A stretch of DNA of 64,000 nucleotides from Roseiconus lacunae (GCF_008312935.1 NZ_VSZO01000001.1:372001-436000); one strand, 5' to 3'. Shown: positions 19,685-28,981, numbered from the stretch's first letter. The notes: a model not told the origin generated them from the letters alone. Numbers and translations are program-made.

Positions 19685-20407
19685 CTACTTTGGTTCGCTC
19701 ACAGTCTTGTCCTGGTTTTTGACCCATTGAGCGTGAGCTTTTCGAATCAAGGTGACCGCCTCATCTCCACTTCCGACACACTGCGGAATGTCCAGGTCCG
19801 CGGCGTCGGCCATAGGCGAGTCGATGGAGATCATGGATTTTTTCGCCCACTCGACGAGCGAAGGCCACATTTCACCAACAAGAATCAGTGGTGTATTTTG
19901 GAGGTGACGCACCTGAAGTAATTGCCAGATCATCATTGTTTCCAGCACCGTGCCGATACCGCCGGGCGCGACAATGAAGGCATCCGATTGCAGGACGAAT
20001 TGGTGCAATCGTGTGAAAAAAGTGCGGTGCTCGAACGTTTGTGAAACAAACGAGTTCACCTCCTGCTCGAACGGCAGATCGACTCGGACCCCGATTGATT
20101 TGGATCGCTCGGGGGCACTCGCGGCGCCTTCGTTTGCCGCTTTCATCAAGCCGGGGCCACCGCCAGTTATGATATCGCAACCGAGTTTCGCCAGTTCTGC
20201 GGCGCAGCGCTTCGTCTCTTCATAGCCAAACGAGCCAGGTTTAAATCGCGCCGAGCCAAACACGGTCACACGAAAGCGTTCACGACGAGACGGCTTTAGA
20301 CGTGTGATATTGTTGACGACATCCCATAAGCCAAGCACCGATTCGGCAAGCACTTCTCGGACTTGGTCTTCGTTGGCGAGGCTGACGGCGGTTTGCTCTG
20401 GCTTCAT
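19685..20407 (-). CDS. LOG family protein (TIGR00730-type nucleotide hydrolase)
   Basis: 240 residues from the ATG at 20407. The Rossmann-like core carries VTVFGSARFKPGS, GCDIITGGGPGLMKAANEGA and the family signature PGGIGTVLE, which binds the ribose phosphate in LOG/cytokinin riboside 5'-monophosphate phosphoribohydrolases and in related AMP nucleosidase-type proteins. Members were long annotated as lysine decarboxylase, which they are not. The reading frame extends upstream to 20755 but that part overlaps the 3' end of the kinase fusion gene and is not family-like; an ATG at 20449 is a possible alternative start. The substrate in this organism is unknown. It follows the kinase/UrtA fusion gene on the same strand with a 58-bp gap and might be cotranscribed with it. 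Confidence 0.85.
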   Translation of the reverse strand: MKPEQTAVSLANEDQVREVLAESVLGLWDVVNNITRLKPSRRERFRVTVFGSARFKPGSFGYEETKRCAAELAKLGCDIITGGGPGLMKAANEGAASAPERSKSIGVRVDLPFEQEVNSFVSQTFEHRTFFTRLHQFVLQSDAFIVAPGGIGTVLETMMIWQLLQVRHLQNTPLILVGEMWPSLVEWAKKSMISIDSPMADAADLDIPQCVGSGDEAVTLIRKAHAQWVKNQDKTVSEPK

Positions 20408-20465
20408 CGTACATATCTGGGGTGAAGGTTGGTTTGAATTAAACTTCATGAACGACACTGAACCG

Positions 20466-22799
20466 CTAGAGGGACGTTGGAGAGGTCCAGTTGTTCCCCC
20501 AGCCGGTGTACAGGTCATGTAGGAAAGCCTTCCAGTCTTCCGCGGTTCGGCTAAGAGGGTATGGGCTAGGACGGATCGGCGCCTCGGCACTCCAGACGAC
20601 TCGAAATTGACCATCACTTTGAATTTGGCCGACACGCGGTGTTTTGAAGCAATGCTGGGTTTCTGGGTCCACGCGAACATCGCCTTCCGGGGCAGCAAGA
20701 CGCTGATTAAGCATGGCACGCCGGACCTTGGCTGGCTCGATGCTCTCCGCATCACGTACGGCTTGCGCCCACAGTTTTACACCGACGTAGGCGTTTTCCA
20801 TTGGATCGGAAATGACATGCTGAGGATACTTTTTCGTAAAGCGTTCGACGAACTCTTGATTCGCTTGGCTATCAAGTGACTGAAAATAGGTCGAGGCAGC
20901 GTAATCGCCTTCCACGTCTTGAATATTGAAACTGCGAAGCTCTTGCTCCCCAATGCTGAACATCAGACAAGGAATCTCGCTGGGGCCGATCCCTGCATCA
21001 CGTAGTGCATTAAAGAATCCGACGTTAGAGTCACCGACAACGGTGTTCAGTATCATGTCCGGTTTGAGGCGTTTGATCTCTTTGACAACTTCACTAAACT
21101 CCAAACTTCCCAGCGGTACAAACCTCTCGCCAATGACTTCGGCATCCAATTCTTTCATTTGGTCTTTGATGATCTGACTGGCTGTGCGGGGGAAGACGTA
21201 GTCAGAGCCTACGAGAAAGAATCGCTTCACATGCACCTGCTCGTTCGCCCACGATACGGCGGGTAGGATCTGTTGATTGGGCGCCGCACCGATGTAGACG
21301 ATGTTGGGGCAAGTCTCCATGCCTTCGTACTGCACAGGATAAATCAATAGGTGGTTGTGTTCTTCAAAGATTGGCCTGACGGTCTTACGAGTTGCAGACG
21401 TCCAGCAACCAAACACGACACAGACGTTGTCATCTTTTATCAGACGCTCGGCTTCTCGGGCATATGTTTGCGTGTCCGAACGACCGTCGGCGACGACGGC
21501 TTTCACTGTACGGCCCATTAAACCTCCCGCCAGATTGATCTCCTCAATTGCTAACAGCGTAGCGTCTACGACGCTTGTGCCACTTCGCGACATCGTCCCG
21601 CTAAGAGATTGTAAGACACCGACCTTGATCGGTTCTCCATGTGGTCCGATGGGTACCGAAGCGGAGGGAAAGAAGCTCCAGGCGATCCCCAAGGCGACTA
21701 CCAGCACAATGGCAAGGGGCATGATTTTCCCGTACATCCGGCGATCCGATCGAAGCGAATTCGATGGGGGTGCTGCAGCGAGAGAAACACTGGACCGGGT
21801 TTGGAAATCGGCCGAGGGATGACCGGACAGGGCCGCATCCACGGCCTGCAGATCGTGTAGCATCTCTTCGACCGTCTGGTACCGGTCGCACGGATCTTTT
21901 GCCATGGCGCGAGAGATGATCGCTGAGCAATCGGGAGGAACAGACGGATCGTGATCGCGCGGATTGGGGATACGCTTGTGGCAATGGGCAAACATAACCT
22001 GAACGGCGCTGTCGGAATCATCATAGGGCTCGCGTCCGGTCAATAGACAATAGTACGTGGCGCCCAGCGCATAGATGTCGGTACGGGAATCGACAGATTG
22101 ACCCTGGCACTGCTCAGGACTCATAAAATAGGGCGTACCGATAATCGTCCCTGATTGTGTCAATTGCATACCCGCGCCTCCCGATGTCAGTTTCGCCAAA
22201 CCAAAATCGGTGATTTTGACAGTGCCAAGATCGGAACGCACAAGGTTTGCCGGCTTGATGTCGCGATGGACAAGTCCGGCGGCATGGGCGGCCGCTATAC
22301 CACCGCAGGCATCAATCATAATCCGCGTGGCTTCTTGCGAAGTGTAGGCATTCCGTCGCTGGATTTCAGCCGCAACGCTTCCACCGGCAAGCAATTCCAT
22401 AACCAGATAGTGCAACTGCTTGTCTTCAGCAATCTCATGGATCGACGCCACGTTGGCATGGTTGAGTTTTCCTGCAGCCTTTGCTTCCGCCTGAAAACGA
22501 GCCAGCGCGGTCGGGTTGGCCGCCAAGTGTTCAGATAGGACCTTGATGGCAACATCACGTTCGAGCGTCGGGTCGTGGGCCCGAAGCACAAGCCCCATCC
22601 CTCCTTGCCCCAATACTCCGGTGATTTCGTACTTACCCAATGTCTTGCCGATCCACTTCTCTGCCGTTTGGTTCCGATGCGAACTCGATCCAGTGTCGCC
22701 CGAGGTTGTGCACAGGCTTCTGGTTTCGCTGAGCTGAGGTTGCTCACCCTGATCATCGGGCGTTGGACTACCAATCGAAGGACTGTCATTCGGTGTCAT
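20466..22799 (-). CDS. receptor Ser/Thr kinase fused to a UrtA-like ABC substrate-binding domain
   Basis: 777 residues. The N-terminal cytoplasmic kinase (about 55-320) has GQGGMG at 64-69, the ATP Lys86, catalytic HRDIKPAN at 178-185, DFG at 198-200 and MSPEQ/DIYALG, so it should be active. One membrane helix follows at about 359-377. The extracytoplasmic part from 390 is a complete Peripla_BP_5/UrtA-type binding protein: IKVGVLQSLSGTMS, VFGCWTSATRK, IYPVQYEGMETCPNIVYIGAAPNQQ and GDYAASTYFQSL resemble urea/short-chain amide (UrtA, AmiC/FmdD) proteins. No lipobox and no transporter genes nearby, so the binding domain looks like a ligand sensor for the kinase. The ligand (urea, amide or branched-chain amino acid) is inference. 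Confidence 0.9.
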   Translation of the reverse strand: MTPNDSPSIGSPTPDDQGEQPQLSETRSLCTTSGDTGSSSHRNQTAEKWIGKTLGKYEITGVLGQGGMGLVLRAHDPTLERDVAIKVLSEHLAANPTALARFQAEAKAAGKLNHANVASIHEIAEDKQLHYLVMELLAGGSVAAEIQRRNAYTSQEATRIMIDACGGIAAAHAAGLVHRDIKPANLVRSDLGTVKITDFGLAKLTSGGAGMQLTQSGTIIGTPYFMSPEQCQGQSVDSRTDIYALGATYYCLLTGREPYDDSDSAVQVMFAHCHKRIPNPRDHDPSVPPDCSAIISRAMAKDPCDRYQTVEEMLHDLQAVDAALSGHPSADFQTRSSVSLAAAPPSNSLRSDRRMYGKIMPLAIVLVVALGIAWSFFPSASVPIGPHGEPIKVGVLQSLSGTMSRSGTSVVDATLLAIEEINLAGGLMGRTVKAVVADGRSDTQTYAREAERLIKDDNVCVVFGCWTSATRKTVRPIFEEHNHLLIYPVQYEGMETCPNIVYIGAAPNQQILPAVSWANEQVHVKRFFLVGSDYVFPRTASQIIKDQMKELDAEVIGERFVPLGSLEFSEVVKEIKRLKPDMILNTVVGDSNVGFFNALRDAGIGPSEIPCLMFSIGEQELRSFNIQDVEGDYAASTYFQSLDSQANQEFVERFTKKYPQHVISDPMENAYVGVKLWAQAVRDAESIEPAKVRRAMLNQRLAAPEGDVRVDPETQHCFKTPRVGQIQSDGQFRVVWSAEAPIRPSPYPLSRTAEDWKAFLHDLYTGWGNNWTSPTSL

Positions 22800-23295
22800 A
22801 GTACGTTCAGATCAGTGAGTCGAATGCGACAACCGGTGAAATCCTGCTTGGCAAGACGCTTTCAGCCTGACAGGTACGGTTGGAGCCGGCAATATTGCAT
22901 CAATGCAATGCGTATTCGTTCATAAAGTTTGGTTCTTAATGTTCCGTCGGGAGCGAAAAGAACTTCTGAAGGTCAGTGATCGAACAGGGCCAAACCACGT
23001 TCGGCACGGGGGTTCGTCCGCCGCCTCAATCAAGCGGTCGTCGGGGAAAAGAGGATTTACTTCATGGTGGAGCCCTGTCCTTTTTCAAAGGTGGGTCAAT
23101 TCTATCACGCCTTCAGCGATTCGAATCGTTCTCTACAGGATTGAAGCCCTAACGGCGCGATGATTCGGTCCGACTACCTCAAAGAAACCGCCTACGTTCG
23201 CCGTGACTGGAGATTGCTAACGCATCGTTGGAATAGTTGGGTGGCTTCAGGTCGCACATTAACGAAGCGCGGTCGATGCGTCCGTTAGGACATTT
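22800..23295. other. intergenic upstream of the receptor kinase
   Basis: About 500 bases. On plus a 26-codon frame at 23064 (start after AAGAGG) looks protein-like but is too short to call. No terminator with a T-run was found after the V-ATPase operon. Confidence 0.4.
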
Positions 23296-23469
23296 TCAAT
23301 GTTCGAGTGCGCAGATCTGGTCCCCCATTTTCATGTCGCCCATCGGTAACTCAAGGGCTTTACCGATCGATCTAAATTTTCTTCCATCGAATTCATTGTG
23401 GCTCGCCCTGGCCTTGAGGTGAGGGATTTGGTCTGCGGCCAAGTGGCCATATCGTGGTCCCTCGATCAT
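23296..23469 (-). CDS. possible small protein at the end of the V-ATPase operon
   Basis: A 57-residue frame starting with ATG 5 nt after the stop codon of the subunit A gene and ending at 23296. The product begins MIEGPRYGHLAADQIPHLKA and ends ELPMGDMKMGDQICALEH; composition is balanced and protein-like, unlike most shadow frames here. No signal peptide, no membrane helix, no domain that I recognise. The ribosome binding site is weak, so translation would rely on coupling with subunit A. It may be an accessory protein of the ATPase or a chance frame. Confidence 0.4.
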   Translation of the reverse strand: MIEGPRYGHLAADQIPHLKARASHNEFDGRKFRSIGKALELPMGDMKMGDQICALEH

Positions 23470-23474
23470 TGGCG

Positions 23475-25301
23475 TCAGGTCAGATTCGCCTGCTCCGTTC
23501 GGACGCTCATGCTCGACTTCAGTTCTTCAATTTCAGATTTCAGTCTTTCGTAATCTGGGGTTCCCGATGCGCTATAGTTCCAATTTTTGTAGGTACCGGT
23601 AACCTTGGTAAAGTAGTCGCGTGCTTCATCACGACTTTTAAAATCATAGTTTTGATACACAATACTCTTTAAAAGTCGCAAGCTTTCCAGTTGGCGATCC
23701 CGCGGCATGAACGCATCGACTTCATCAAAAGCATCCTGTTGCAGATAGGCCATGTCCACCAAGACGGATTTTTGCCAGGTGACATAGTCCTCCAGTGTGA
23801 TGCCTTCCTCTCCTGTCACTTGCATCATCTGATTGATTGCATCTCCCTTCTGAAGCAGCGTCTGCAACTGTCTGACGTCGTCCAACCAGTTTGGGGCAAG
23901 ATTCTTACTGAGCCAAGGCGAGAGTTGATCGAAGTACCGCGACCAAGAAACGAGCGGATCAATTGCCGGATAAAATCGTTTGTAGGCACGGTCATAAGAC
24001 AAGCCCAAGAATGTCTTTACCGTGCCGAGCGTCGACTGGGTGACCGGTTCTTCGAAATTGCCTCCTGCTGGCGAAACTGTACCGATCATCGTGAGGCTTC
24101 CTTGTGATCCGTCCGCGCAGCGAATTGTCCCCGCACGCTCATAAACACTTTTGATGGAAGAATCCAAGTATGCAGGAAATGCCTCTTCCCCAGGGATCTC
24201 TTCCATTCGTCCGGAGGTCTCTCGCATTGCCTGTGCCCAACGCGAAGTGGAGTCGGCAATCAGCAGCACCTTCAATCCCATTTGGCGATAGTATTCGGCA
24301 AGTGTGACCCCCATGTAAATCGAAGCTTCGCGTGCCGCGACGGGCATCGAGGAGGTGTTGCAGATAATGATCGTCCGATCCATTAACGTTCCGCCGGTCC
24401 GCGGGTCTTCGGTTTCCGGATAGAGCGTGATGGTTTCAACGACTTCACCGGCACGCTCCCCGCATGCTACGGCGATGACGATGTCCACCGTCGCGTAGCG
24501 GGCGATCGTACTTTGCAAAACCGTCTTACCAGCTCCAAACGGTCCCGGTATGCACCCCGTCCCGCCATCGGCGATAGGGAAAAAGGTATCTATGATCCGT
24601 GTTCCGGTGGTCAACGGTTCCTGAGCGTACATTCGTTCCGCGTATTGGCGACGCAGCAATAACGCGGGGATGGGGCGACGGACTGGCCACGGTTGAACCA
24701 TGGTGACCTCACGCTCCACGCCTTTCACTTCAATCCGAGCCACCGGGTCGTTCAGCGTGTAGTTGCCTTCGCCAATCCAGGTCACCACGGCTGGCTCGGG
24801 TTCTCCAAAGGGGACGAGAATTTTATGGATGAACGAACCCTCGGGGACGGTCCCCAAAACCCCGCCCGGTGGAACCCGTGAACCAACCGATACACAAGGG
24901 GTGAATTGCCATTCTTTCTGCAGGTCCAGTGGCGGCGCGGAAACACCACGTGGGAGAAAGAACCCATGCTGATCAGCTAGTTCGTGCAATGGATTTTGCA
25001 AGCCGTCAAAGACGCGTCCCAGTAATCCCGGGCCCAGGGTTGCCGAAAGCATTTCGCCGGTCATTTCAACCCGATCGCCTACACGCACGCCCGTGGTGTC
25101 TTCAAACACTTGCATATCAGCGACGCGGCCGCGAATACGAAGCACTTCCGCCTTCAGCCGTTCATCACCGACACACACGTAGCCCACCTCGTTCTTTTTG
25201 ACCGAAGTATGCTCGTCAAATTGAACTAGTACGAGGCTTTCACGCACCTGAACGACAACTGCCGAACGATCATTGACTTCTTGGTTATCGTTGTGATTCA
25301 T
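23475..25301 (-). CDS. ntpA: V-type ATPase catalytic subunit A
   Basis: 608 residues, normal for the catalytic A subunit of bacterial/archaeal V-type (A-type) ATPases. Seen: N-terminal beta-barrel (residues 12-80), the non-homologous bulge region (about 115-190), the P-loop GPFGAGKTVLQ near 235-245, the catalytic GERAGE block, the Walker B region with LLIADSTSRWAQAMRE, and the EEAFPAYLDS motif. It hydrolyses ATP in alternating sites with B in the cytoplasmic head. The start ATG has GAGGTG 5 nt upstream. It is the last recognised gene of the cluster and overlaps the DUF2764 gene by 17 nt. The position of A at the end, after E, is unusual. Confidence 0.96.
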   Translation of the reverse strand: MNHNDNQEVNDRSAVVVQVRESLVLVQFDEHTSVKKNEVGYVCVGDERLKAEVLRIRGRVADMQVFEDTTGVRVGDRVEMTGEMLSATLGPGLLGRVFDGLQNPLHELADQHGFFLPRGVSAPPLDLQKEWQFTPCVSVGSRVPPGGVLGTVPEGSFIHKILVPFGEPEPAVVTWIGEGNYTLNDPVARIEVKGVEREVTMVQPWPVRRPIPALLLRRQYAERMYAQEPLTTGTRIIDTFFPIADGGTGCIPGPFGAGKTVLQSTIARYATVDIVIAVACGERAGEVVETITLYPETEDPRTGGTLMDRTIIICNTSSMPVAAREASIYMGVTLAEYYRQMGLKVLLIADSTSRWAQAMRETSGRMEEIPGEEAFPAYLDSSIKSVYERAGTIRCADGSQGSLTMIGTVSPAGGNFEEPVTQSTLGTVKTFLGLSYDRAYKRFYPAIDPLVSWSRYFDQLSPWLSKNLAPNWLDDVRQLQTLLQKGDAINQMMQVTGEEGITLEDYVTWQKSVLVDMAYLQQDAFDEVDAFMPRDRQLESLRLLKSIVYQNYDFKSRDEARDYFTKVTGTYKNWNYSASGTPDYERLKSEIEELKSSMSVRTEQANLT

Positions 25302-25950
25302 GTGTCACCTCGTCAATCAGATTTGTGAACCGAACTTTGGCCCCCTGATCACTGCATGCCAGCCATGCTTGAATCATGTCCCACTTAAATACAAATGCCA
25401 TGACGGCCGGGAATCCAAACATGGAACGTTCGGAGCAGCGAGATAGCCAGTGCCAGTTGAGATTCGATAGCAGTCGTTCCAGTCCAATCGCATCACCATC
25501 TCTCAAAAATGTTGAGACTTGTGTTACCCAAGGATATAGGTGTTGGAGCTTAAAAAAGGGGACGTCCCAATTTTTTCGAATCTGGAACAGCAGCCCGCTG
25601 GCCTGCCAAAGTTGCAGATCTCGCCACGGTTCGAGACCGGCTCGGAATCGCCGCAGCGCCGCGACGACTATCCGCTGCGTCATACGAAAGACGAGGAAGT
25701 CTTGCAGTGCGTTTTCGGTGCCGGTCTGCAACAAATGATCATGTTCTTGAATCAGTGCGTCTTCGCTTCGTTCTGCAATGCCTGACGGACGTAATGTGAC
25801 TTGCGATCTTGCCCTGTGGATCTGTTCTGCATGCGCGGGGTGTAATCGAGTAAGTCGTTGATTCAGTCGAAGAGGGGTGATCGGCACTCGCTCAGCCGAT
25901 TCGAAATGAGGGAGTCGCGGTAGGCTCGCGATTAGGTCGTAGTACATCAT
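25285..25950 (-). CDS. DUF2764-type V-ATPase accessory/stalk protein
   Basis: 221 residues, starting MMYYDLIASLPRLPHFESAERVPITP. The opening and the placement between subunits E and A are those of the DUF2764 family, which accompanies V-ATPases of Chlamydiae, Bacteroidetes and Planctomycetes that lack a recognisable C subunit. The rest is alpha-helical with many aromatic residues. It may replace subunit C as the connector between rotor and membrane part; that is inference. Its start overlaps the E stop codon (ATGA) and its end overlaps the A start by 17 nt, so all three are translationally coupled. Confidence 0.8.
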   Translation of the reverse strand: MMYYDLIASLPRLPHFESAERVPITPLRLNQRLTRLHPAHAEQIHRARSQVTLRPSGIAERSEDALIQEHDHLLQTGTENALQDFLVFRMTQRIVVAALRRFRAGLEPWRDLQLWQASGLLFQIRKNWDVPFFKLQHLYPWVTQVSTFLRDGDAIGLERLLSNLNWHWLSRCSERSMFGFPAVMAFVFKWDMIQAWLACSDQGAKVRFTNLIDEVTHESQR

Positions 25951-26597
25951 TCCGTGCCGTCCAAAATCGATCTGAAGCGGGGGAGCATGCGTTGTGCGAT
26001 CAGTCGTGCAACCGCTCGATCGGACAGATCGACTTCCAATCTGTCTTCGACTAGCTGAACACGTGCCCCGCCGTCGACTTCGTGATCGGGAACGAGTTCG
26101 ATTCCTTCGCGCAACATATCACTCGACAAAGCAAGGATGGCCTGCCTGCCCTCTTCTTTTAACGTGTTGTCACCAAGTAAGGCCTTTGATATCCGCACCC
26201 TGATGTCTTTGTCCTGGATAAACTCGTCCGCCGCACGTCCTGCAAGTACCAGCACAATATTGCGAACGAGTTGCTCGTCGCGTGTCGCTGATACAACGAG
26301 CCGCTGGACAAATTCCTCGAACCGCGAGATCACACGTGACTTCAAATCCAGTACCGTATCTCTTGCGGCCAATTGCAACGCATCGAGCGTTGCCGTCCGG
26401 TGGGCATCTATTTCGTCACGTGCCTTCGCCTGGATCACTTCGGCTTCGGCTTTCGCATCCGCGATGATCTTTGCTGCCTGCCGCTTGGCATCGCTTAGCA
26501 GGTGATCCGCTTCGCTCTGTGCCGCCTGGACCCCCTCATCGCGAATCCGTTCGATCAGTTCTTGAACACCGGCGGATGGTTTGGTGTTGCTTTTCAT
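25947..26597 (-). CDS. ntpE: V-type ATPase subunit E (peripheral stalk)
   Basis: 216 residues. The first ~120 form a long Ala/Glu/Lys/Arg-rich helix (AKRQAAKIIADAKAEAEVIQAKARDEID) of the coiled-coil peripheral stalk, and the C-terminal half has the globular fold with GIELVPDHEVDGGARVQLVEDRLEVDLSDRAVARLIAQ typical of subunit E. It anchors the A3B3 head against rotation. It lies 72 bp after the K subunit gene, the largest gap inside the ATPase cluster, and begins a tightly overlapping E-DUF2764-A group. No separate subunit G/H gene was found. Confidence 0.9.
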   Translation of the reverse strand: MKSNTKPSAGVQELIERIRDEGVQAAQSEADHLLSDAKRQAAKIIADAKAEAEVIQAKARDEIDAHRTATLDALQLAARDTVLDLKSRVISRFEEFVQRLVVSATRDEQLVRNIVLVLAGRAADEFIQDKDIRVRISKALLGDNTLKEEGRQAILALSSDMLREGIELVPDHEVDGGARVQLVEDRLEVDLSDRAVARLIAQRMLPRFRSILDGTE

Positions 26598-26669
26598 TGC
26601 GTTCAGTCGTTGAGATTACGGTTCAACCAATCGTCGAGTCCTGTTTAAACCACGCCTTTTCATCGCCTT

Positions 26670-27116
26670 TCATTCGGGCAGCCGTCCCGCCAATACAAGC
26701 GCGAAGACGAAAGCGAATACGGCAAAGCCTTCAATCAAGGCCGCGGGGGCAAGGGAAATACCAAACACCTCGGGTTTGTTTTTGGAAACATTGATCGCCG
26801 CAGCACACGCGGTGCCCTGCGCGATAGCGCTGCAAAGCAAGGCGGCGCCCGAGAGCACGCCGAGAGAAAACATTCCCGGAGAGTTCCCGGGCGAAATCGA
26901 AGTCGGCAATGCCATCGTCACCACGATCCCATAGATGGTTTGGGAGGATGGCATTGCCGCGACGCCGACAAAGCGTCCGAAACCGCTCTCGACTTCCAGC
27001 ATCGCGCCGCAAGCAGCCATGCCCCCTCGAAGACAACCAATCATGCTGCCGATGGCTCCCAGGGACAGCGGGGCATATAAACCGATCCATCCTAAAGTGA
27101 GTAATGTTAATTCCAT
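26670..27116 (-). CDS. ntpK: V-type ATPase subunit K (c-ring proteolipid)
   Basis: 148 residues forming two helical hairpins, the duplicated c-subunit of V-type ATPases. Ion-site residues can be aligned by eye with Enterococcus NtpK: MPSSQTIYG in the first hairpin (Gln65 and Ser at the Thr64 position), AIAQGTACAAAI (Gln110) and the carboxylate ALIEGFAVF (Glu139). Three of five Na+ ligand positions are identical and two conservatively changed (Leu61 to Met, Thr64 to Ser), which favours Na+ coupling over H+. The first hairpin lacks its own carboxylate. Start chosen at the ATG at 27116, which overlaps the end of subunit I by 10 nt; the frame is open further upstream. Confidence 0.93.
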   Translation of the reverse strand: MELTLLTLGWIGLYAPLSLGAIGSMIGCLRGGMAACGAMLEVESGFGRFVGVAAMPSSQTIYGIVVTMALPTSISPGNSPGMFSLGVLSGAALLCSAIAQGTACAAAINVSKNKPEVFGISLAPAALIEGFAVFAFVFALVLAGRLPE

Positions 27117-28981
27117 AGAGAACCTTCTTTTCGCCGAAAGGGTGTAAAACGTCGCCCTTCGTCTTTCAGACCCCAATTGAAAAATTCAATCACATTCAGT
27201 CGAAGACCATGAATCACTCCGCTGGACACGCCCAGCAGTAAATTCAGGGCGTGTCCAAATAAAAGTACTAACAAGGCCGCAATCAGACCGAATCGTGGCA
27301 TGCTGCTGTAGATTCCAGATGCCATATCATTGAACGCCGTCGCCAAAGAAGCGGACGCCAAGCCCAACGCGAATAGACGCAAGTAACTTAAGACGTCGCC
27401 AAACGCAGCGGAGACTTTCGTTAGCCCGAGTAAACCGCCCAACAATCGCTTCAGCGGTTTTTCGTGACGCGCCGTGTAGAGCAACACCAGCAACAGTCCC
27501 GCTATGCCCACAAGAACGCCTATCAGCTTCAGCCCAGCAACCAGCGGGATCGCGGTTCCCGCTGCGAAGAGTAACCCTCCGCCTACTGCGGCCGCCCAAC
27601 CGAACGATGACAGGCCGTCTCGCCAATCTTGATAGCGACGGGCATCCATGATGTTTGCCAAAACGACGTGCAACGCGCCGACGAAAACAGCAACGCCCAT
27701 CATCAAATGCGAATCGTTGATGTCCAGCACGTGCAAGTAACCCAGCACCGAGTCAGTGGATGGTGTAAGTCCAAAGTAACTGCCGACCATGACGCCATAG
27801 ATCATCGAGGACAGAACGATCATCAACAGGACAGGCCGGAATCGCTGCCCCGTTGTTCGCTCGGGAAGCGGTTCGCCCTGTTCGATGTCGGCAGCGTTCG
27901 CAAAGATGGCGTCAGTCGTGTTCGGGCGCCCGAGCTTTCGCCAAACCACCAGCAACATTAGGCCGAGCACCGTTGCATAACCCGCATCGGCCAAAATCAT
28001 CGCAAAGAAAATGGCAAACGAAATGAATACGATGCCGGAGGGATCCCAAGTCCAATAACCGGGAGTCATGTAAAAATTCACAAGGTCCTCGCCCGCTTCA
28101 ACACGCGGTGTATTGCGCATTAATGTCGGAGGCGATTCTTCGGGGGTCGGTGGTCGGTTGGAAAAGACGAACCCATTCTTGTGAGCGTAGCGCGCCAGTT
28201 CGTCGACGTGTAGCTCGGGGACCCAGGCTTCCAAGGCAAAAACCGGATCGGTGTCGAAGGTTTGCCGATCGGCGTCCGCACGAGCCGCGGCATCTTGAAG
28301 AGCCGTTAAGTTACGGGCAAACAGAAGGCACCAGCGTGTGAGCGACGCTCGGTCGGACTGAGCGTCCTCGATCGCCAGCTCAACTTCGTCGAGTCTGCGC
28401 GACATTTCGTGGGGGCCTGTCGACCCAATCCTCGCCCGTGGTACGGGCATTTTCGGTACTTCTACTGGCGAGACAACAACGACATAACAGCACTGCGGGT
28501 CTCGTGCGACGATTTCCGATGCCGCCGCAACTCGAACACTCGTTTCCGCAACGGCCGCATCGACCTGGGCAATGTTGGCATGCGGTACCGCGTAAAACCA
28601 AAGCCGCAGGTCGCCCATTTGTTCTTTCGGTACAAAACGAAATTTGCCAAATGGTTTGGCCGCATCCAGACGTTGCAAAAGGTCGTCACGCTCGGCCTCC
28701 AAGGTCGCAATGCGATCCTGCAGCTCCAGGGCCTTTTGTTCGACGACATGTGGATCGAAGGTCTCATAGTTCTGAACTTGCCGACGACGCTGTGGTGCCG
28801 AGAGAAGGAATTTCAATGCCTCGCGAGAGCGATCGGAGGAAGCATGCCCTGCTGCTCCCTTTGCAACTTGGCCAGAGGGAATGATTTCCAAAACTCCAAA
28901 CCGATGCAGATCGTCAAGTAGAATTTCCTTGTCGCCGATTAGACCGGCGAATGAGACACGATGTAACGTGACAATGCTCAT
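27107..28981 (-). CDS. ntpI: V-type ATPase subunit I (membrane a-subunit)
   Basis: 624 residues from the ATG at 28981. The N-terminal ~330 residues are the cytoplasmic part that binds the peripheral stalks, with coiled segments (EQKALELQDRIATLEAERDDLLQRL). The C-terminal part has seven or eight helices, including ISFAIFFAMILADAGYATVLGL, GVMVGSYFGLTP and FGDVLSYLRLFALGLASASLA, with the essential Arg of the ion half-channels in SYLRLFALGL. It forms the stator side of the ion path against the K ring. It overlaps the D stop codon by ATGA. Complete relative to chlamydial and archaeal I subunits. Confidence 0.94.
   Translation of the reverse strand: MSIVTLHRVSFAGLIGDKEILLDDLHRFGVLEIIPSGQVAKGAAGHASSDRSREALKFLLSAPQRRRQVQNYETFDPHVVEQKALELQDRIATLEAERDDLLQRLDAAKPFGKFRFVPKEQMGDLRLWFYAVPHANIAQVDAAVAETSVRVAAASEIVARDPQCCYVVVVSPVEVPKMPVPRARIGSTGPHEMSRRLDEVELAIEDAQSDRASLTRWCLLFARNLTALQDAAARADADRQTFDTDPVFALEAWVPELHVDELARYAHKNGFVFSNRPPTPEESPPTLMRNTPRVEAGEDLVNFYMTPGYWTWDPSGIVFISFAIFFAMILADAGYATVLGLMLLVVWRKLGRPNTTDAIFANAADIEQGEPLPERTTGQRFRPVLLMIVLSSMIYGVMVGSYFGLTPSTDSVLGYLHVLDINDSHLMMGVAVFVGALHVVLANIMDARRYQDWRDGLSSFGWAAAVGGGLLFAAGTAIPLVAGLKLIGVLVGIAGLLLVLLYTARHEKPLKRLLGGLLGLTKVSAAFGDVLSYLRLFALGLASASLATAFNDMASGIYSSMPRFGLIAALLVLLFGHALNLLLGVSSGVIHGLRLNVIEFFNWGLKDEGRRFTPFRRKEGSLWN

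Noticed and set aside
19685-20407. Lysine decarboxylase annotation
   Set aside because: The PGGxGTxxE family is historically misnamed; members act on nucleotides.
23064-23144. 26-codon plus frame MVEPCPFSKVGQF...
   Set aside because: Has AAGAGG upstream and looks protein-like, but is too short and isolated to call a gene.
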